DNA of 24,615 nucleotides from an uncultured Kiritimatiellota bacterium (GCA_934643865.1 CAKUCX010000048.1:1-24615), one strand, 5' to 3'; shown: positions 7,431-15,487, counted from the first letter of the stretch. A program made the numbers and translations. Notes: generated by a model from the sequence alone, not told the origin.

Positions 7431-8980
7431 GCGGAAGACAAACGACGCAGCCTGGAAACGACATGGCAAGGAAGAAGAAGAAACTCATCTGGATCGGCGC
7501 GGGCCTGCTCCTCGCGGGGCTCGCCGCGCTGTTCACGGCCGGCGGGGACGAGGCCGACGCGGCCGCGACGCCCACCTTCACCGTCGCCGAGGGGCCGCTC
7601 ACGATCGGCATCACCTCCTCCGGCTCCATCCAGAGTAAGGACAAGGTGACGCTCAAGAGCGAGCTGGAGGGCCACAACACCGTCATCTGGGTCGTGGAGG
7701 AGGGTGTCAACGTCAAGGCCGGCGACCTCCTCCTCGAATTCGACGCGGCGGCGCTCGTCGACAAGCGCAACGAGCAGGAGATCACCGTCGCCACGACGGA
7801 GGGCAACCTCATCATCTCGCAGGAGAAGCTGGAGGTGACGAAGGGCGACTGCGACGCGAACCTCCTCGAACGCGAAGTGACGCTCACGCTCGCGAAGATG
7901 GCCCTCGAAAAGTACGAAAAGGGCGACTATCCGCAGCAGGCCCGCGAGTACGAGACCGACATCGCGATCGCGGACGAGGAGATGAAGCGCGCGGCCGAGA
8001 AGCTCGAATGGTCCCAGCGCCTCGCCAAGGAGGGCTTCCTCACGCGCACCGAGCTGCAGGCGGACGAGCTCGCGCTGCGGCAGAAGGAGATCAAGCTGGA
8101 GATGGCCCGCACGAAGATGAACGTCCTCACGAACTACACGGTCATCCAGCAGCGCGCGACCAACGAAAGCAGCGTCCGCAAGGCGGCGCGCGCGCTCGCG
8201 CGCACGAAGTGGCAGAACAAGTCGCTCATCCGCCAGGTCGAGACGGAGATCGTGCAGCGCACGCGCGAGCGCGACCGCGCGACGAACCGCCTCGCCGAGC
8301 TCAACTTCCAGATCTCGAAGTCGAAGATCTACGCCCCCACGAACGGCGTGATCCTCTACGCCTCCACCGTGCAGATCGCGCGCCGCCGCTACTGGATCCG
8401 CCCCCTCGCCGTCGGCGAGACGGCCGTCCAGCGCCAGGAGCTCATCTACATCCCCCTCGACGCGGGCATGATCGTGGAGCTGATGGTGCCCGAAGCCTCG
8501 CTCAGCAAGCTGGAGACGGGCATGGCGGCGAACGTCAAGGTGGACGCCTTCCCCGACAAGGTCTTCCGCGGCCGGCTCACGAAGATCGGCATCCTCCCCG
8601 ACGGGCAGAGCGCGTCGCTCAACCCCGACCTCAAGATGTACAAGTGCGAGCTTGAATGCGACTTCTCCGACGTCGTCATCCGCCCCGGCATGAGCTGCGA
8701 CATCGAGCTTGTGAAGGAGGCCTACGACAAGGTCCTCTACTGCCCCATGCAGTGCGTGACGCGCGTCGACGGCGTCCCCTGCGTCTACGTGCAGGACGGC
8801 AAGGCGTGGACCGCGCGCCCCGTCGAAGTCGGCCTCGACAACAACCGCATGATCCACCTCGTCAAGGGCGTCGAGAAGGGCGACGTCATCATGATGGCTC
8901 CGCCCGTCAAGGAGTCGAAGGACGCGGAGCAGAAGGACGCGGAGCCCAAGGCGGCCAAGCCCGCCGACGCCCGGAACTAG
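7427..8980 (+). CDS. MacA/HlyD-type periplasmic adaptor
   Basis: The protein is 517 aa from the ATG at 7427, which overlaps the upstream stop (ATGA), or 505 aa from the ATG at 7463. The second start gives the cleaner N-terminus, MARKKKK followed by a single membrane segment; the first offers translational coupling. After the membrane anchor come a lipoyl-like half (TLKSELEGHNTVIWVVEEGVNVKAGDLL region), a long alpha-helical hairpin (about residues 120-310), the second lipoyl half (KIYAPTNGVILYA), and beta-barrel and membrane-proximal parts (GMAANVKVDAFPDKVFRGRLTKIG). The C-terminus is a Lys/Ala/Glu-rich tail. It links the inner-membrane MacB pair to the TolC-like channel. The helical hairpin is long for MacA, closer to HlyD-type adaptors. 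Confidence 0.85.
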   Translation: MSGRQTTQPGNDMARKKKKLIWIGAGLLLAGLAALFTAGGDEADAAATPTFTVAEGPLTIGITSSGSIQSKDKVTLKSELEGHNTVIWVVEEGVNVKAGDLLLEFDAAALVDKRNEQEITVATTEGNLIISQEKLEVTKGDCDANLLEREVTLTLAKMALEKYEKGDYPQQAREYETDIAIADEEMKRAAEKLEWSQRLAKEGFLTRTELQADELALRQKEIKLEMARTKMNVLTNYTVIQQRATNESSVRKAARALARTKWQNKSLIRQVETEIVQRTRERDRATNRLAELNFQISKSKIYAPTNGVILYASTVQIARRRYWIRPLAVGETAVQRQELIYIPLDAGMIVELMVPEASLSKLETGMAANVKVDAFPDKVFRGRLTKIGILPDGQSASLNPDLKMYKCELECDFSDVVIRPGMSCDIELVKEAYDKVLYCPMQCVTRVDGVPCVYVQDGKAWTARPVEVGLDNNRMIHLVKGVEKGDVIMMAPPVKESKDAEQKDAEPKAAKPADARN

Positions 8981-8995
8981 ACACCCGCCAACGCC

Positions 8996-9691
8996 ATGTC
9001 CGCACCCGCCACAGAGGAAGTCGTCAAGCTGCAGGACGTCTGCCGCCACTACACCGTCGGCGGCGAGACCGTGAAGGCGCTCGACGGCGTCTCGTTCGCG
9101 ATCCACCGGGGCGAATACTGGGCGATCATGGGCCCCTCCGGGTCCGGCAAGTCGACGCTCCTCAACATCCTCGGCTGCCTCGATCGCCCCACATCCGGCA
9201 GCTACTGGCTCAACGGCGTGGACGTCGCGCGCATGGCGGACAACGAGCGTTCCGACCACCGCCTCAAGAACCTCGGCTTCGTCTTCCAGAGCTTCCACCT
9301 CATCCCCCAGCTCAGCGTGCTGGAGAACATCGAGATGCCGATGTTCTACCTCGGCATCCCCCAGGCGGAGCGGACGCGGCGCGCGAAGGAACTCGCCGAC
9401 CGTGTCGAGATGGGCCACCGCCTCCAGCACCTCCCCGCCGAGCTTTCCGGCGGCCAGCGCCAGCGCGTGGCCGTCGCGCGCGCCCTCGCGAACGATCCCG
9501 CCGTCCTCCTCGCGGACGAGCCGACGGGCAACCTCGACTCGAAGACATCCGTCCAGATCATGGCGCTCTTCCAGGAACTCTACGAACAGGGCAAGACGGT
9601 CATCGTCGTCACCCACGAGCCCGACATCGACGCCTACGCCCGCTCCCACATCGTCGTCAAGGACGGCAAGCTCCTCTCCGTCCGGAACTGA
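8996..9691 (+). CDS. MacB/LolD-type ABC transporter ATP-binding protein
   Basis: The 231-aa ATPase has Walker A GPSGSGKST (46-54), Q-loop in FVFQSF (about 98), signature LSGGQ (150-154), Walker B AVLLADEP (169-176) followed by TGNLDS, and the switch His207 in VVTHEPD. These are the marks of the MacB/LolD/FtsE branch of type VII (mechanotransmission) ABC systems. Here the ATPase is a separate protein instead of being fused to the permease as in E. coli MacB. It lies 15 nt after the adaptor gene and 7 nt before the permease. Confidence 0.93.
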   Translation: MSAPATEEVVKLQDVCRHYTVGGETVKALDGVSFAIHRGEYWAIMGPSGSGKSTLLNILGCLDRPTSGSYWLNGVDVARMADNERSDHRLKNLGFVFQSFHLIPQLSVLENIEMPMFYLGIPQAERTRRAKELADRVEMGHRLQHLPAELSGGQRQRVAVARALANDPAVLLADEPTGNLDSKTSVQIMALFQELYEQGKTVIVVTHEPDIDAYARSHIVVKDGKLLSVRN

Positions 9692-9698
9692 CCCCGCC

Positions 9699-10973
9699 AT
9701 GCAAGCCCTTTCCTTCTACTGGCCCTTCATCAAGCTCGGCGCGACGGACGTGTGGCGTCACAAGACGCGCTCGTTCCTCACGATGCTCGGCATGGTCTTC
9801 GGCGTCGGCTCGGTGATCGCCATGCTCGCCGTCGGCGAGGGCGCGAGCCACCAGGCGCTCGAGTCCATCAAGCGCCTCGGGAGCCAGAACATCATGGTCA
9901 ACTCCGTGAAGCCGACGTCCGAGGAGGGGACGAGCGCCGCCGCGCAGGCCGCCGCGCGCCTCGCCGTCTACGGCCTCCTCCACGACGACGAGGCGCGCAT
10001 CCGCGAGACCGTCCCCGGCGTCGCCTGTACCGTGCCCGCGCGCATGGTGCGCCGCAACGCCCGCTTCAACGAGCGCCAGCTGGAGCTGCGCGTCGTCGAG
10101 ACGGTCCCGGACTGGTTCGCGGTCGTGCCGCGCCCCGTCCTCGCCGGCCGCGTCCTCCACGCAAGCGACATGGATTCGCACGCCAACGTCTGCGTCCTCA
10201 CCGAGTTCGGCGTGCGCAAGCTCCTCGCCGCGCGGGAGATGCTCGGCCAGCACGTGCGCCTCGGCAGCGGCGTCTTCGAGGTCGTCGGCATCGTCAGGAA
10301 CGAAAGCGGCGGCACCGTGCGCGCGCCGGACTCGGAGGCGGACGCCTACATCCCGATGACGACGGCCGCGCGCCTTTTCGGCGTCGCGAACATCCGCCGC
10401 GTCTCCGGCGGCATGGAGGGCGAGAAGGTGGAGCTGTCGCAGATCATCGTGAAGATGCGCGACACGTCCGTCGTCGAGGCCGGCGCCAAGGCGATCGAGG
10501 CCATGCTCCGCCGCTTCCACAAGAAGCAGGACTTCAAGATCGACGTGCCCCTCTCCCTCCTGCGGGAGGCCGAGAAGACGAAGCGCACCTACAACGTCGT
10601 CCTCGGCGCCATCGCGGGCATCTCGCTCCTCGTCGGCGGCATCGGCATCATGAACATCATGCTCGCCTCCGTCACGGAACGCACGAAGGAGATCGGCATC
10701 CGGCGCGCCATCGGCGCGCGCAAGAGCCGCATCGTCGTGCAGTTCCTCATCAACACGTGCGTCCTCTCGATCGGCGGCGGGCTCGCCGGCCTCGTCGTCG
10801 GCGTCGCGATTCCCCTCTTCATCACCCTTTTCACGGGCATGCCCACCGTCATCCAGCCCTCTTCGATGGTCCTCGCCTTCGGCATCTCCGTCGGCATCGG
10901 CATCGTCTTCGGCCTCTACCCCGCGCTCCGCGCGGCCTCGCTCGACCCCATCGAGGCCCTGCGGCACGAATAG
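9699..10973 (+). CDS. MacB-type ABC transporter permease
   Basis: The 424-aa protein has the MacB/FtsX layout. A first membrane segment (KTRSFLTMLGMVFGVGSVIAM, about 25-45) is followed by a large periplasmic MacB_PCD domain of some 230 residues. Three membrane segments then lie at the C-terminus (IAGISLLVGGIGIMNIML, CVLSIGGGLAGLVVGVAIPL, VLAFGISVGIGIVFGLYPAL). The coupling stretch ERTKEIGIRRAIGARK and the ending AASLDPIEALRHE are diagnostic. It works with the separate ATPase to drive substrate from the periplasm into the TolC-like channel. Substrates of the family range from macrolides to lipopeptides and siderophores; none is indicated here. Confidence 0.93.
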   Translation: MQALSFYWPFIKLGATDVWRHKTRSFLTMLGMVFGVGSVIAMLAVGEGASHQALESIKRLGSQNIMVNSVKPTSEEGTSAAAQAAARLAVYGLLHDDEARIRETVPGVACTVPARMVRRNARFNERQLELRVVETVPDWFAVVPRPVLAGRVLHASDMDSHANVCVLTEFGVRKLLAAREMLGQHVRLGSGVFEVVGIVRNESGGTVRAPDSEADAYIPMTTAARLFGVANIRRVSGGMEGEKVELSQIIVKMRDTSVVEAGAKAIEAMLRRFHKKQDFKIDVPLSLLREAEKTKRTYNVVLGAIAGISLLVGGIGIMNIMLASVTERTKEIGIRRAIGARKSRIVVQFLINTCVLSIGGGLAGLVVGVAIPLFITLFTGMPTVIQPSSMVLAFGISVGIGIVFGLYPALRAASLDPIEALRHE

Positions 10974-10977
10974 TCCC

Positions 10978-11985
10978 ATGAAGACGAAACTCCTTGCGAT
11001 CCTTGCACTCGGCGTGGCCGCCGTCCTCGTCGCGCTCGGCCTCCGCGCGCCGGCGCGCGAAGAGGCGCACACCCTCCGCTGGCCCGTGATGGGCACCCGC
11101 GCGCAGCTGACCGTCCGGGGCGACGCGGCGGCGGGCGAACGCCTTCGCCCCGTCGTGCAGGCGGCCTACGCGCGGCTCGACGGCCTCCTCTCCGCCTGGA
11201 ACCCGGATTCCGAACTGAGCCGCCTCGCCGCCGCCGGCTGCACGGACTGGGTGGCCGCCGCCTCGGCCGAGGTGCGGCCCTGCTACGCTGCGGCCCTGCG
11301 CCTGGCGACGGCAAGCGGGAACGCCTTCAATCCCCGCGTCGGCAAGGCCCTGCGCGCGCTCGGCGTCTCGGGCGGCGGCGCGTACGCGGCCTTCGACCTC
11401 GGCGCGATCGCCAAGGGGTTCGCGGTGGACGTCGCGGCCCGGGAGGTTGTCCGCACCTGTTCCCCCCACGCCCCGCCCTCCCTCCTCCTCGACCTCGGCG
11501 GCAACCTGCGCGTCGTGGGCGAGGGGACGTGGCGCACGGGCATCCGCAACCCCTTCGACAGGGAAGGGCCGCTCGTCGGCGTCCTCGCGCTCACGAACGG
11601 CGAGTCCGTCGCGACGAGCGGCAACTACGAGCGGTTCATCGAACGGGACGGCGTGCGCCTTTCCCACATCCTCGACGGGCGCACAGGCGAGCCCGTGTGC
11701 GGCGTCGCCGCCGTCACGGTCGTCACGCCGCCCGGGGACGGCGCCCTTCTCGCGGACGGCCTCTCGACGACGCTCTTCGTCCTCGGCCCCGCCGAGGGTA
11801 CACGCTTCCTCGCCCGCCATTATCCGCGTGCCCAGGCCCTCTGGATCCCCGACACGCCCGAAGCGCCCCGCATCGTCGCGACGCGCGCCATGGCCCGCCG
11901 CCTCGCCCACGCCCTCTGGCCCGTGGAGAACGCTCCTTGCCCGGCTCCTTTGGACGCCCCGTCTCCGGGCCATGCGGCGCGCTAG
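10978..11985 (+). CDS. apbE: FAD:protein FMN transferase (ApbE family)
   Basis: The 335-aa protein begins with an uncleaved-looking signal or anchor segment (residues 1-22), with no lipobox, and would act in the periplasm. ApbE motifs in order: PVMGTRAQ, DLGAIAKGFAVD, LDLGGNLRVVG, SGNYERF, SHILDGRTGEPV, and ADGLSTTLFVLG with the metal-binding Asp. The enzyme attaches FMN to a Ser or Thr of target proteins using FAD. It starts 4 nt after the MacB permease stop, so it belongs to the same operon, which is an unusual partnership. I saw no obvious flavinylation motif of the usual S/T-GA-T kind in the neighbours. Its stop codon overlaps the convergent stop of the next gene (shared CTAG). Confidence 0.92.
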   Translation: MKTKLLAILALGVAAVLVALGLRAPAREEAHTLRWPVMGTRAQLTVRGDAAAGERLRPVVQAAYARLDGLLSAWNPDSELSRLAAAGCTDWVAAASAEVRPCYAAALRLATASGNAFNPRVGKALRALGVSGGGAYAAFDLGAIAKGFAVDVAAREVVRTCSPHAPPSLLLDLGGNLRVVGEGTWRTGIRNPFDREGPLVGVLALTNGESVATSGNYERFIERDGVRLSHILDGRTGEPVCGVAAVTVVTPPGDGALLADGLSTTLFVLGPAEGTRFLARHYPRAQALWIPDTPEAPRIVATRAMARRLAHALWPVENAPCPAPLDAPSPGHAAR

Positions 11986-12914
11986 GCCCGCAGGGGAATG
12001 TCGATGTCGTTGATCTGCGCGGCGATCTCCTGCATCTTCTCCTCAAGCCTCTCCGCGAGCTGTTCGGCCGCCGTGTCGGGAGCGGTCTCTTCCATGATCT
12101 CCTTGACGATCTGCGCGAGCGCGTCCCTGCTGATCTGCGCGGGGACGTTCAGGTCTCGCGAGGCGATGACGTTCGCGAAGCTCTGAAGCGTCGTCTTGGA
12201 CATCTTCGAGTAGGCGACGTGAACCTGCACGCCCCAGCCGGACGTCTGGTCGTAGGCCGCGAGCAAGTCGCCCACCGCCGTCTTCATCGCGGGCGCAAGC
12301 GCGTCAAGGCGCGCGTCCATCATCTCTGCGCCCATGGCCGCCCTGTAGTGGCGGATGTCGCCCATGCGGTCGCCCATCTCGCGGACGCGCGTGTTGAGCG
12401 CGAAGTTCGGGTTCGGGGCCGCGCCCTCGAACGTCCCGTCGTAGACCATGCCCTTGGTGTTCGCGAGATCCTCGATTTCCGCCTTGAGGGCCATCATGCG
12501 CTCGACGTTCGCGACAATCGCCTGCGCGTTCGGGTCGTCCGAGCCCGCCATCGCCTTCTTGAGGGACTGGAGCCGCGCGACGTCGTAGTCGGATATCGCC
12601 GTCACGCAGGTCGTGACGGCGAGCGCCTGCTGCTTGATGGCGGACTGGATGGCCTTGAAGACCGTCTGCGTCGTCGCGTGCTTCGCGTGCTCGCTGTCAA
12701 GGCCGAGGACGGCCAGCAGCGCCTCCAGATCCTTGTCCTGGCCAGGCGAAAGCGCGCGCGCGACGCCCGAGACCGCCCCCGTCCTGGAGGTCGTCACCGT
12801 GAACCCCTTCCGGTCCGTCTCCTGCCCGGTCTTGACGTCGATGATCGGCGGCAGACCTTCCGTCCCCCGCACGTCGGCTTCATAGGCATTCCGCGTGTTC
12901 AGCGCCACATTCAT
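11982..12914 (-). CDS. Unknown protein co-regulated with the T3SS island (candidate secreted protein)
   Basis: The 310-aa protein matches no family I can name. It has no signal peptide or membrane segment. The N-terminus (MNVALNTRNAYEADVRG) is polar, as T3SS export signals often are. Helical stretches rich in Ala, Met and Gln follow, and the C-terminal 50 residues look like a coiled coil (AEQLAERLEEKMQEIAAQ). It is transcribed from its own copy of the GTAAC-CGTAGAC box (12947-12974), the last of three in the island, so it probably belongs to the same regulon. It could be a needle-tip-like protein (IpaD and LcrV are of similar size), an effector or a regulator; none of these is shown. A ribosome site GGAAGG lies upstream of the ATG. 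Confidence 0.8.
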   Translation of the reverse strand: MNVALNTRNAYEADVRGTEGLPPIIDVKTGQETDRKGFTVTTSRTGAVSGVARALSPGQDKDLEALLAVLGLDSEHAKHATTQTVFKAIQSAIKQQALAVTTCVTAISDYDVARLQSLKKAMAGSDDPNAQAIVANVERMMALKAEIEDLANTKGMVYDGTFEGAAPNPNFALNTRVREMGDRMGDIRHYRAAMGAEMMDARLDALAPAMKTAVGDLLAAYDQTSGWGVQVHVAYSKMSKTTLQSFANVIASRDLNVPAQISRDALAQIVKEIMEETAPDTAAEQLAERLEEKMQEIAAQINDIDIPLRA

Positions 12915-12946
12915 AAGGCAGTCCCTTCCTTCTTGTCCTTTTCCCT

Positions 12947-12974
12947 GTCTACGCCCGAAGCCGCGGAACGTTAC
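12947..12974 (-). promoter_or_regulatory. ECF-type promoter box 1 (before the 310-aa gene)
   Basis: On the minus strand TGTAAC (GTAAC at 12970-12974) is followed after 16 bp by CGTAGAC (12947-12953). The box ends 32 bp before the start codon at 12914. Its -35 half overlaps the TAA of a short reading frame ending NKNAGDM. Confidence 0.65.
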
Positions 12975-13025
12975 ATGTCGCCGGCGTTCTTGTTCCAGAC
13001 CGCGCCCGCGTCGCCCGGCGGCGGC

Positions 13026-13178
13026 TCACCGCACGTCGAGTTCGTACCAGACCGTCCGGTAGGAGGGCACGAACGGAAACATGTCCGTCTCGTCCAGCGC
13101 CGCGACCGAAACGGAGTCGGCCAGCGCCACGGCGGCCCCCAATCCCATGCACAGCCCGATCAGCCGACTCGTCGCCAT
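13026..13178 (-). CDS. Small exported protein, possibly frameshifted
   Basis: A 50-codon ORF starts 12 nt after the stop of the last filament paralogue. It begins with a signal-peptide-like stretch (MATSRLIGLCMGLGAAVALA), then DSVSVAALDETDMFPF and a tail ending WYELDVR. The ribosome site is weak (GGCGGAACGG). Shifting by one base near the stop joins a frame ending GDAGAVWNKNAGDM with a TAA at 12972, so the native product may be about 70 aa and this copy frameshifted; that is inference. It is the distal gene of the sctB-filament unit. Sec-type export would be unusual for a T3SS substrate, so it may be a periplasmic helper. Confidence 0.45.
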   Translation of the reverse strand: MATSRLIGLCMGLGAAVALADSVSVAALDETDMFPFVPSYRTVWYELDVR

Positions 13179-13190
13179 CCGTTCCGCCGC

Positions 13191-13745
13191 CTACATGTTG
13201 TTCGCGTTGCCGATCAGGACCGTCTGGAGCGACTTGAGGACGTTCGAGGCGAGGTTGTAGGTGTCGTCGCGCGTCGCGGTGAGCGACTGGATGTCGATGA
13301 GCGTCGTCTGGGAGACGGAGTTGAGCGAATCCATCTTCGCCTCGACGTCCGAGACGAGCGTCTCGACCTGGGCGTAGCTGTAGCTGCGCGCGTCCGGGTA
13401 GCCCGCGAGCGCAAGCGCGTCCTTGTAGGCGGCGTACTTGTTCCAGATCGCGCTCTGGTTGTTCTCGTTCGCGGCGAGCCACTCGACGAGGTCCTTGTCG
13501 AGCGCCGTGAGCTTTTCGAGGTCGGCCGAGTTCGCGGCCAGCGCCTCCATCTTCGCGACGATCTTCGCCTCGACCTCCGTCGCGCGCAAGAGGCAGAGCG
13601 CCAGGACGAGCTGCCCGACGGACATCTCGCGCAGCGAGCCGTCGGCGTTCTGGACGCCCTCCAGCTTGTACACGTTGGCGGTCAGCGCGTTGCCGTCCGC
13701 GTCCTTCATCGAGAGGTTGATCGACGCAATCTCGAATGTCGCCAT
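13191..13745 (-). CDS. EspA/SseB-like T3SS filament paralogue 4
   Basis: The 184-aa protein has no signal peptide. Residues 42-56 form a hydrophobic helix (SVGQLVLALCLLRATEVEA). A predicted coiled coil fills the middle, and the C-terminal motif DIQSLTATRDDTYN lies at 151-164. This layout parallels EspA, where a hydrophobic N-terminal helix is followed by a C-terminal coiled coil ending near LNLLTSARSD. EspA and SseB polymerise into the sheath that extends the T3SS needle. The gene has a clear AAAGGAG site and lies 12 nt after paralogue 3. Assignment to the EspA family rests on motif resemblance and context, without a profile search. Confidence 0.68.
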   Translation of the reverse strand: MATFEIASINLSMKDADGNALTANVYKLEGVQNADGSLREMSVGQLVLALCLLRATEVEAKIVAKMEALAANSADLEKLTALDKDLVEWLAANENNQSAIWNKYAAYKDALALAGYPDARSYSYAQVETLVSDVEAKMDSLNSVSQTTLIDIQSLTATRDDTYNLASNVLKSLQTVLIGNANNM

Positions 13746-13757
13746 GGCCCGTCTCCT

Positions 13758-14312
13758 TTATCTGATCGCCGCCGCCATCGCGAGGGCGGACTGCATGATC
13801 GCCTTCACCGTCGCAGCGGAGGTGTTGTAGGTCACGTCGCGGCGGCTCACGAGCGACTGCAGGTCGATCGTCTGCTGCTGCGACTGGAGGCTCGCGCTGT
13901 CCATCGGCGCCTTGAGCTGCCCGAAGAGCGCCGTGCGGGCGTCCGCCGAGCCGATGTCGAGGTAGGCGGCGTCCACGCCGCACTCGTTCGCGAGGAAGTC
14001 CCGCAGCGTCGGCGCACGCGCCGCCTTCCGGCACACGTAGCCGCTCGCGGCGATGTCCGCCGGCTCGTCGAGGCCCGTCGCCGTGAAAATCTGCTGCGCG
14101 ACGGACGACAGCGCCTCCAGCCACGCCGTCGTCGCCGTGAGTTCGTTCATCTTGAGGACGCTCTGGCTCTCGATGGCCGCGGCCCGCCGGCAGCACACCG
14201 CCATGATCAGCTGGCCGAAGCTCAGCCCCTCCAGGCCGTTGTACTGGTAGGCGTTCACGGCCACCGGCGCATACCGGCTCGTCCCGATCTGCTCGACGTA
14301 GATTTCGCTCAT
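13758..14312 (-). CDS. EspA/SseB-like T3SS filament paralogue 3
   Basis: The 184-aa protein shares the family plan: a hydrophobic helix with SFGQLIMAVCCRRAAAIES (31-49) and the C-terminal motif IDLQSLVSRRDVTYN (149-163). Unlike its neighbours it carries several cysteines (C40, C41, C94, C111), which is unusual for a T3SS filament protein because these are normally exported unfolded with few disulfides. The middle region is quite different in sequence from the other copies. GGAGG precedes the ATG; the gap to paralogue 2 is 8 nt. Confidence 0.68.
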   Translation of the reverse strand: MSEIYVEQIGTSRYAPVAVNAYQYNGLEGLSFGQLIMAVCCRRAAAIESQSVLKMNELTATTAWLEALSSVAQQIFTATGLDEPADIAASGYVCRKAARAPTLRDFLANECGVDAAYLDIGSADARTALFGQLKAPMDSASLQSQQQTIDLQSLVSRRDVTYNTSAATVKAIMQSALAMAAAIR

Positions 14313-14320
14313 GTTGCCTC

Positions 14321-14908
14321 CTACAGGTTCTTGATGAGGGAGGAGGTCGTGTCGGCGATCTTCTGCATGAGCGACGTCGCCGTGGAGTAGGACTCGTCGC
14401 GCCGGTCGACGAGCGACTGGAGGCGCGTCATGTCGGCCGAGGACTCGTTGTTGAGCTTGTCGATCTGCGTCTTGACGAGCTGGATCGCCTTCTCGCAGTT
14501 CGATTTCGTGACGTAGTAGCCCGTCTTCCCCTTGCCGTCGCCCTTCCCGGATGTCCCGTAGCCCCAGAGGCCGCCCTCGATGGAGTCGAGCACGGTCCGC
14601 GTCTCCGCGCTCGGCTGCTTCAGGTAGTCGAGCGACCAGGTGCCGCCCGAGTCGTCGCTCTTGAACGCCGCCTCAATGCCGCTCAGGTCCGCGAGCGCGT
14701 TGCCGAGCTTTTCGAGGCGCTTGTTGCGGTTCGTCATGCGCGTGGACATCGGCTCGACCTCCTTCTCGATCGTCGCCGCCCGCTGCGTGGTGACGGCGAC
14801 CATGAGGTCCTGGAAGTTGACCTTCTCGCCGTTGAAGACGTACTCCGCCCCGCTCACCCCCCACGCCGAGAGGTTCGGGTTCGTCACAAGATCCGTTACG
14901 ATCGCCAT
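14321..14908 (-). CDS. EspA/SseB-like T3SS filament paralogue 2
   Basis: The 195-aa protein has the helix NFQDLMVAVTTQRAATIEKE (31-50), then LEKLGNALADLSG shared closely with paralogue 1, and the motif RLQSLVDRRDESYS (162-174) near the C-terminus. It has a Gly/Lys-rich insertion (about 116-130, GYGTSGKGDGKGKTG) absent from the other copies, in the place where EspA has its surface-exposed variable region. It has an AAAGGAG ribosome site and lies 16 nt after paralogue 1. The roles of single copies cannot be told from sequence. Confidence 0.68.
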   Translation of the reverse strand: MAIVTDLVTNPNLSAWGVSGAEYVFNGEKVNFQDLMVAVTTQRAATIEKEVEPMSTRMTNRNKRLEKLGNALADLSGIEAAFKSDDSGGTWSLDYLKQPSAETRTVLDSIEGGLWGYGTSGKGDGKGKTGYYVTKSNCEKAIQLVKTQIDKLNNESSADMTRLQSLVDRRDESYSTATSLMQKIADTTSSLIKNL

Positions 14909-14924
14909 CGTCCGTTCTCCTTTC

Positions 14925-15482
14925 TCATCCGATGTACCGGATGCCCGTCGCGCGCGTCTGGCTCGCCTTGTTCAGCAGCTTCACCGCCATCTGGTAGGCG
15001 CTGTCGCGCTTCGAGACGAAGCTCTGCAGCGAGACGGCGTCCTGCTGGATGTCGTTGTTCGTGACGTCGAGCGCGTACTGGACGTCGGCCTGGAGCTTCT
15101 GGATGTACTGGTACTGGATGCGCGTCGCGCTCGGCTTGAAGTAGTCCTTCGTGAGGCCGTACTTCGCGAGGAGGTTGTACGCCTCCGCGCCGCCCACGAT
15201 GTCCTGCTCGCTCGTCGTCTTGCGGTGGTCCTCGTCGAACTTCGCGAGCGTCCCGGAAATGTCCGCGAGCGCCCGGCCGAGGTCGTCGAGCTTCCGCTGG
15301 CGCGCCCGCACGGCGGCCGTGTAGGCGGGGATCGCGTTCTCGACCGCGACCGCGCGCTGCAGCCCGGCCATCGCGACGGCCTTGTCGTAGGTACAGCCCG
15401 TGACGCCGTCCACGGTGTAGTCGACCTGGGCCGTCCCGAAGATCGAGAGGTCCAGGTCGCGGGGCTGGATGGTGGCGCTCAT
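14925..15482 (-). CDS. EspA/SseB-like T3SS filament paralogue 1
   Basis: The 185-aa protein is the first of four tandem relatives. It shows YDKAVAMAGLQRAVAVENA (32-50), LDDLGRALADISG (65-77), and the C-terminal motif SLQSFVSKRDSAYQ (151-164). It is closest to paralogue 2 in the block around residues 65-77. It starts 5 nt after the SctB-like gene without a strong ribosome site, so translation is probably coupled. Placement next to translocators mirrors the espA-espD-espB operon of the LEE and the sse genes of SPI-2, which supports a filament role. Confidence 0.68.
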   Translation of the reverse strand: MSATIQPRDLDLSIFGTAQVDYTVDGVTGCTYDKAVAMAGLQRAVAVENAIPAYTAAVRARQRKLDDLGRALADISGTLAKFDEDHRKTTSEQDIVGGAEAYNLLAKYGLTKDYFKPSATRIQYQYIQKLQADVQYALDVTNNDIQQDAVSLQSFVSKRDSAYQMAVKLLNKASQTRATGIRYIG

Positions 15483-15487
15483 GTCAT

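Noticed and set aside
12949..14196. 415-codon minus-strand frame across two filament genes
   Set aside because: It is out of frame with both filament genes, Arg/Gly/Asp-rich, and has no supported start.
11529..14390. Very long plus-strand open frames opposite the T3SS genes (also 15500-16606 and 18057-20777)
   Set aside because: They are Arg/Ala/Pro/His-rich shadows of GC-rich coding sequence, lack ribosome sites, and run across several real gene borders.
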